Positions 4,813 through 5,425 of a stretch of 5,425 nt of DNA are shown in pieces (position 1 is the stretch's first letter; each line of letters begins with the position of its first letter). Location: assembly GCA_947458675.1 (NCBI GenBank), contig CANHAW010000164.1:1-5425 (forward strand), read 5' to 3'. The notes under the pieces are model-generated. The model made no database searches, was not told where the DNA came from, and saw only the letters and a program-made list of their open reading frames with translations. Source of the DNA: Beijerinckiaceae bacterium (GTDB taxonomy: Bacteria; Pseudomonadota; Alphaproteobacteria; Rhizobiales; Beijerinckiaceae). The position numbers were made by a program, and so were the translations under genes.

Positions 4813-5425
4813 GCGACAAGCCCAATGCCCATCTCGCACAGGATCAATTTCTGACCATTCTTTCGCGCGAAGATGCGCTGGCGCGTTTTGAGGCGGCTTT
4901 GTTTCCGCGCGCGCTTGCCAGCGAAAGTCTGGCGCTTGAGTTTGCGCTTGGCCGCGCGCTTGTCAGCGATGTGCTGGCGCCGATCGATGTGCCACCTTTC
5001 GACCGCTCAAATGTCGATGGTTTTGCTGTGCGCGCGGGAGATTTGCGCAATGCCTCCGAGGCGACGCCTGTGCGAGTGACGCTGAACGATGAGGTCATTG
5101 CCTGCGGCATTGCGCCAAAGCTTCATGTCCGCGCAATGAGCGCGACACCGATCTCTACGGGTGGTCCCGTGCCGCGTGGTGCGGATGCGATTGTCATGAT
5201 CGAGCAGACGCAGCCCGCCGGTGCTGGCGCTGTCGATATGCGACGTGCCGCCAATCCCGGCCAGTTCATCTCTTATGCGGGCTCCGATATGGCGCGCGGC
5301 GAGACTGTCTTGCGCGCCGGCACGATTCTGGGTGCGCGCGAAATCGGCATGCTGGCAGCCTGCGGCATTGCCCAGGTGAATGTAGCGCGCGCGCCGCGCG
5401 TGGCCATTGTCTCGACTGGCGATGA
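4809..5425 (+). CDS. moeA: Molybdopterin molybdenumtransferase MoeA, N-terminal part (3' end outside window)
   Basis: The frame opens at ATG 4809 and runs to the window edge for 205 complete codons with no stop. MoeA-family enzymes insert molybdate (or tungstate) into adenylylated molybdopterin, the last step of basic cofactor synthesis, in the cytoplasm. Visible motifs are intact: FDRSNVDGFAVRA (64-76, catalytic-site aspartate D70), 'ISTGGPVPRGADAIVMIEQT' (115-134), 'PGQFISYAGSDMARGETVL' (150-168), 'GAREIGMLAACGI' (175-187) and the start of the MoCF domain, 'RVAIVSTGD' (197-205). The start is supported by GAGGGAG (4795-4801) seven bases upstream and by the ATGA overlap with the divergent MoeA-like gene, which implies translational coupling. 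The style ('FDRSNVDGFAVRA', 'GGPVPRGADAIVM') matches the MoeA subgroup that carries an extra C-terminal PBP-like domain, so the full protein may exceed 600 residues; that part is not in the window. Confidence 0.9.
   Translation, partial: MSDKPNAHLAQDQFLTILSREDALARFEAALFPRALASESLALEFALGRALVSDVLAPIDVPPFDRSNVDGFAVRAGDLRNASEATPVRVTLNDEVIACGIAPKLHVRAMSATPISTGGPVPRGADAIVMIEQTQPAGAGAVDMRRAANPGQFISYAGSDMARGETVLRAGTILGAREIGMLAACGIAQVNVARAPRVAIVSTGD

Overview
The window looks like the chromosome of an alphaproteobacterium, most likely in the Rhizobiales/Hyphomicrobiales sphere. The evidence is the GC-rich coding sequence, two classes of intergenic inverted repeat that I recall as typical of that group (a CTTCTCCC...GATGAGGGG type and a CGTCATTGCGAG...CAATCCA type), and the style of the proteins. 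I cannot name the genus.

Layout: (1) 1-291, + strand, is the C-terminal end of a pirin-family protein cut by the window edge. (2) 292-429 is a gap between convergent genes, filled by an inverted pair of hairpin-rich repeat units. (3) 430-1308, - strand, encodes a one-component regulator with an excisionase-type helix-turn-helix and a periplasmic-binding-protein-like ligand domain. (4) 1309-1400 is a divergent control region with two face-to-face promoters, a 10-bp-phased GCAT/ATGC repeat and a 10-bp palindrome. (5) 1401-3629, + strand, holds a tightly packed tupB-tupC-tupA operon for a tungstate-type ABC transporter. (6) 3630-3807 is a spacer with a hairpin and a second inverted repeat. (7) 3808-4812, + strand, encodes a short, divergent MoeA-like protein that has lost most recognisable catalytic and substrate loops. 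(8) 4809-5425, + strand, is the N-terminal part of a well-conserved MoeA, overlapping the previous gene by ATGA and running off the window.

How it fits together: TupA would capture tungstate (or molybdate) in the periplasm, TupB and TupC would import it, and the MoeA pair would insert the oxyanion into molybdopterin. The divergent regulator probably senses the oxyanion, the cofactor or a related ligand and controls the locus through the 1309-1400 region. The most interesting points are the tandem MoeA arrangement (one degenerate, one canonical and probably fused downstream to the same kind of PBP-like domain as the regulator), the phased operator-like repeat that also bears on the regulator's start codon, and the repeat sitting between the transporter and cofactor genes. 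This is a recognisable metal-uptake and cofactor locus rather than a wholly new system. The degenerate MoeA partner is the part whose role is not explained by known family biochemistry.
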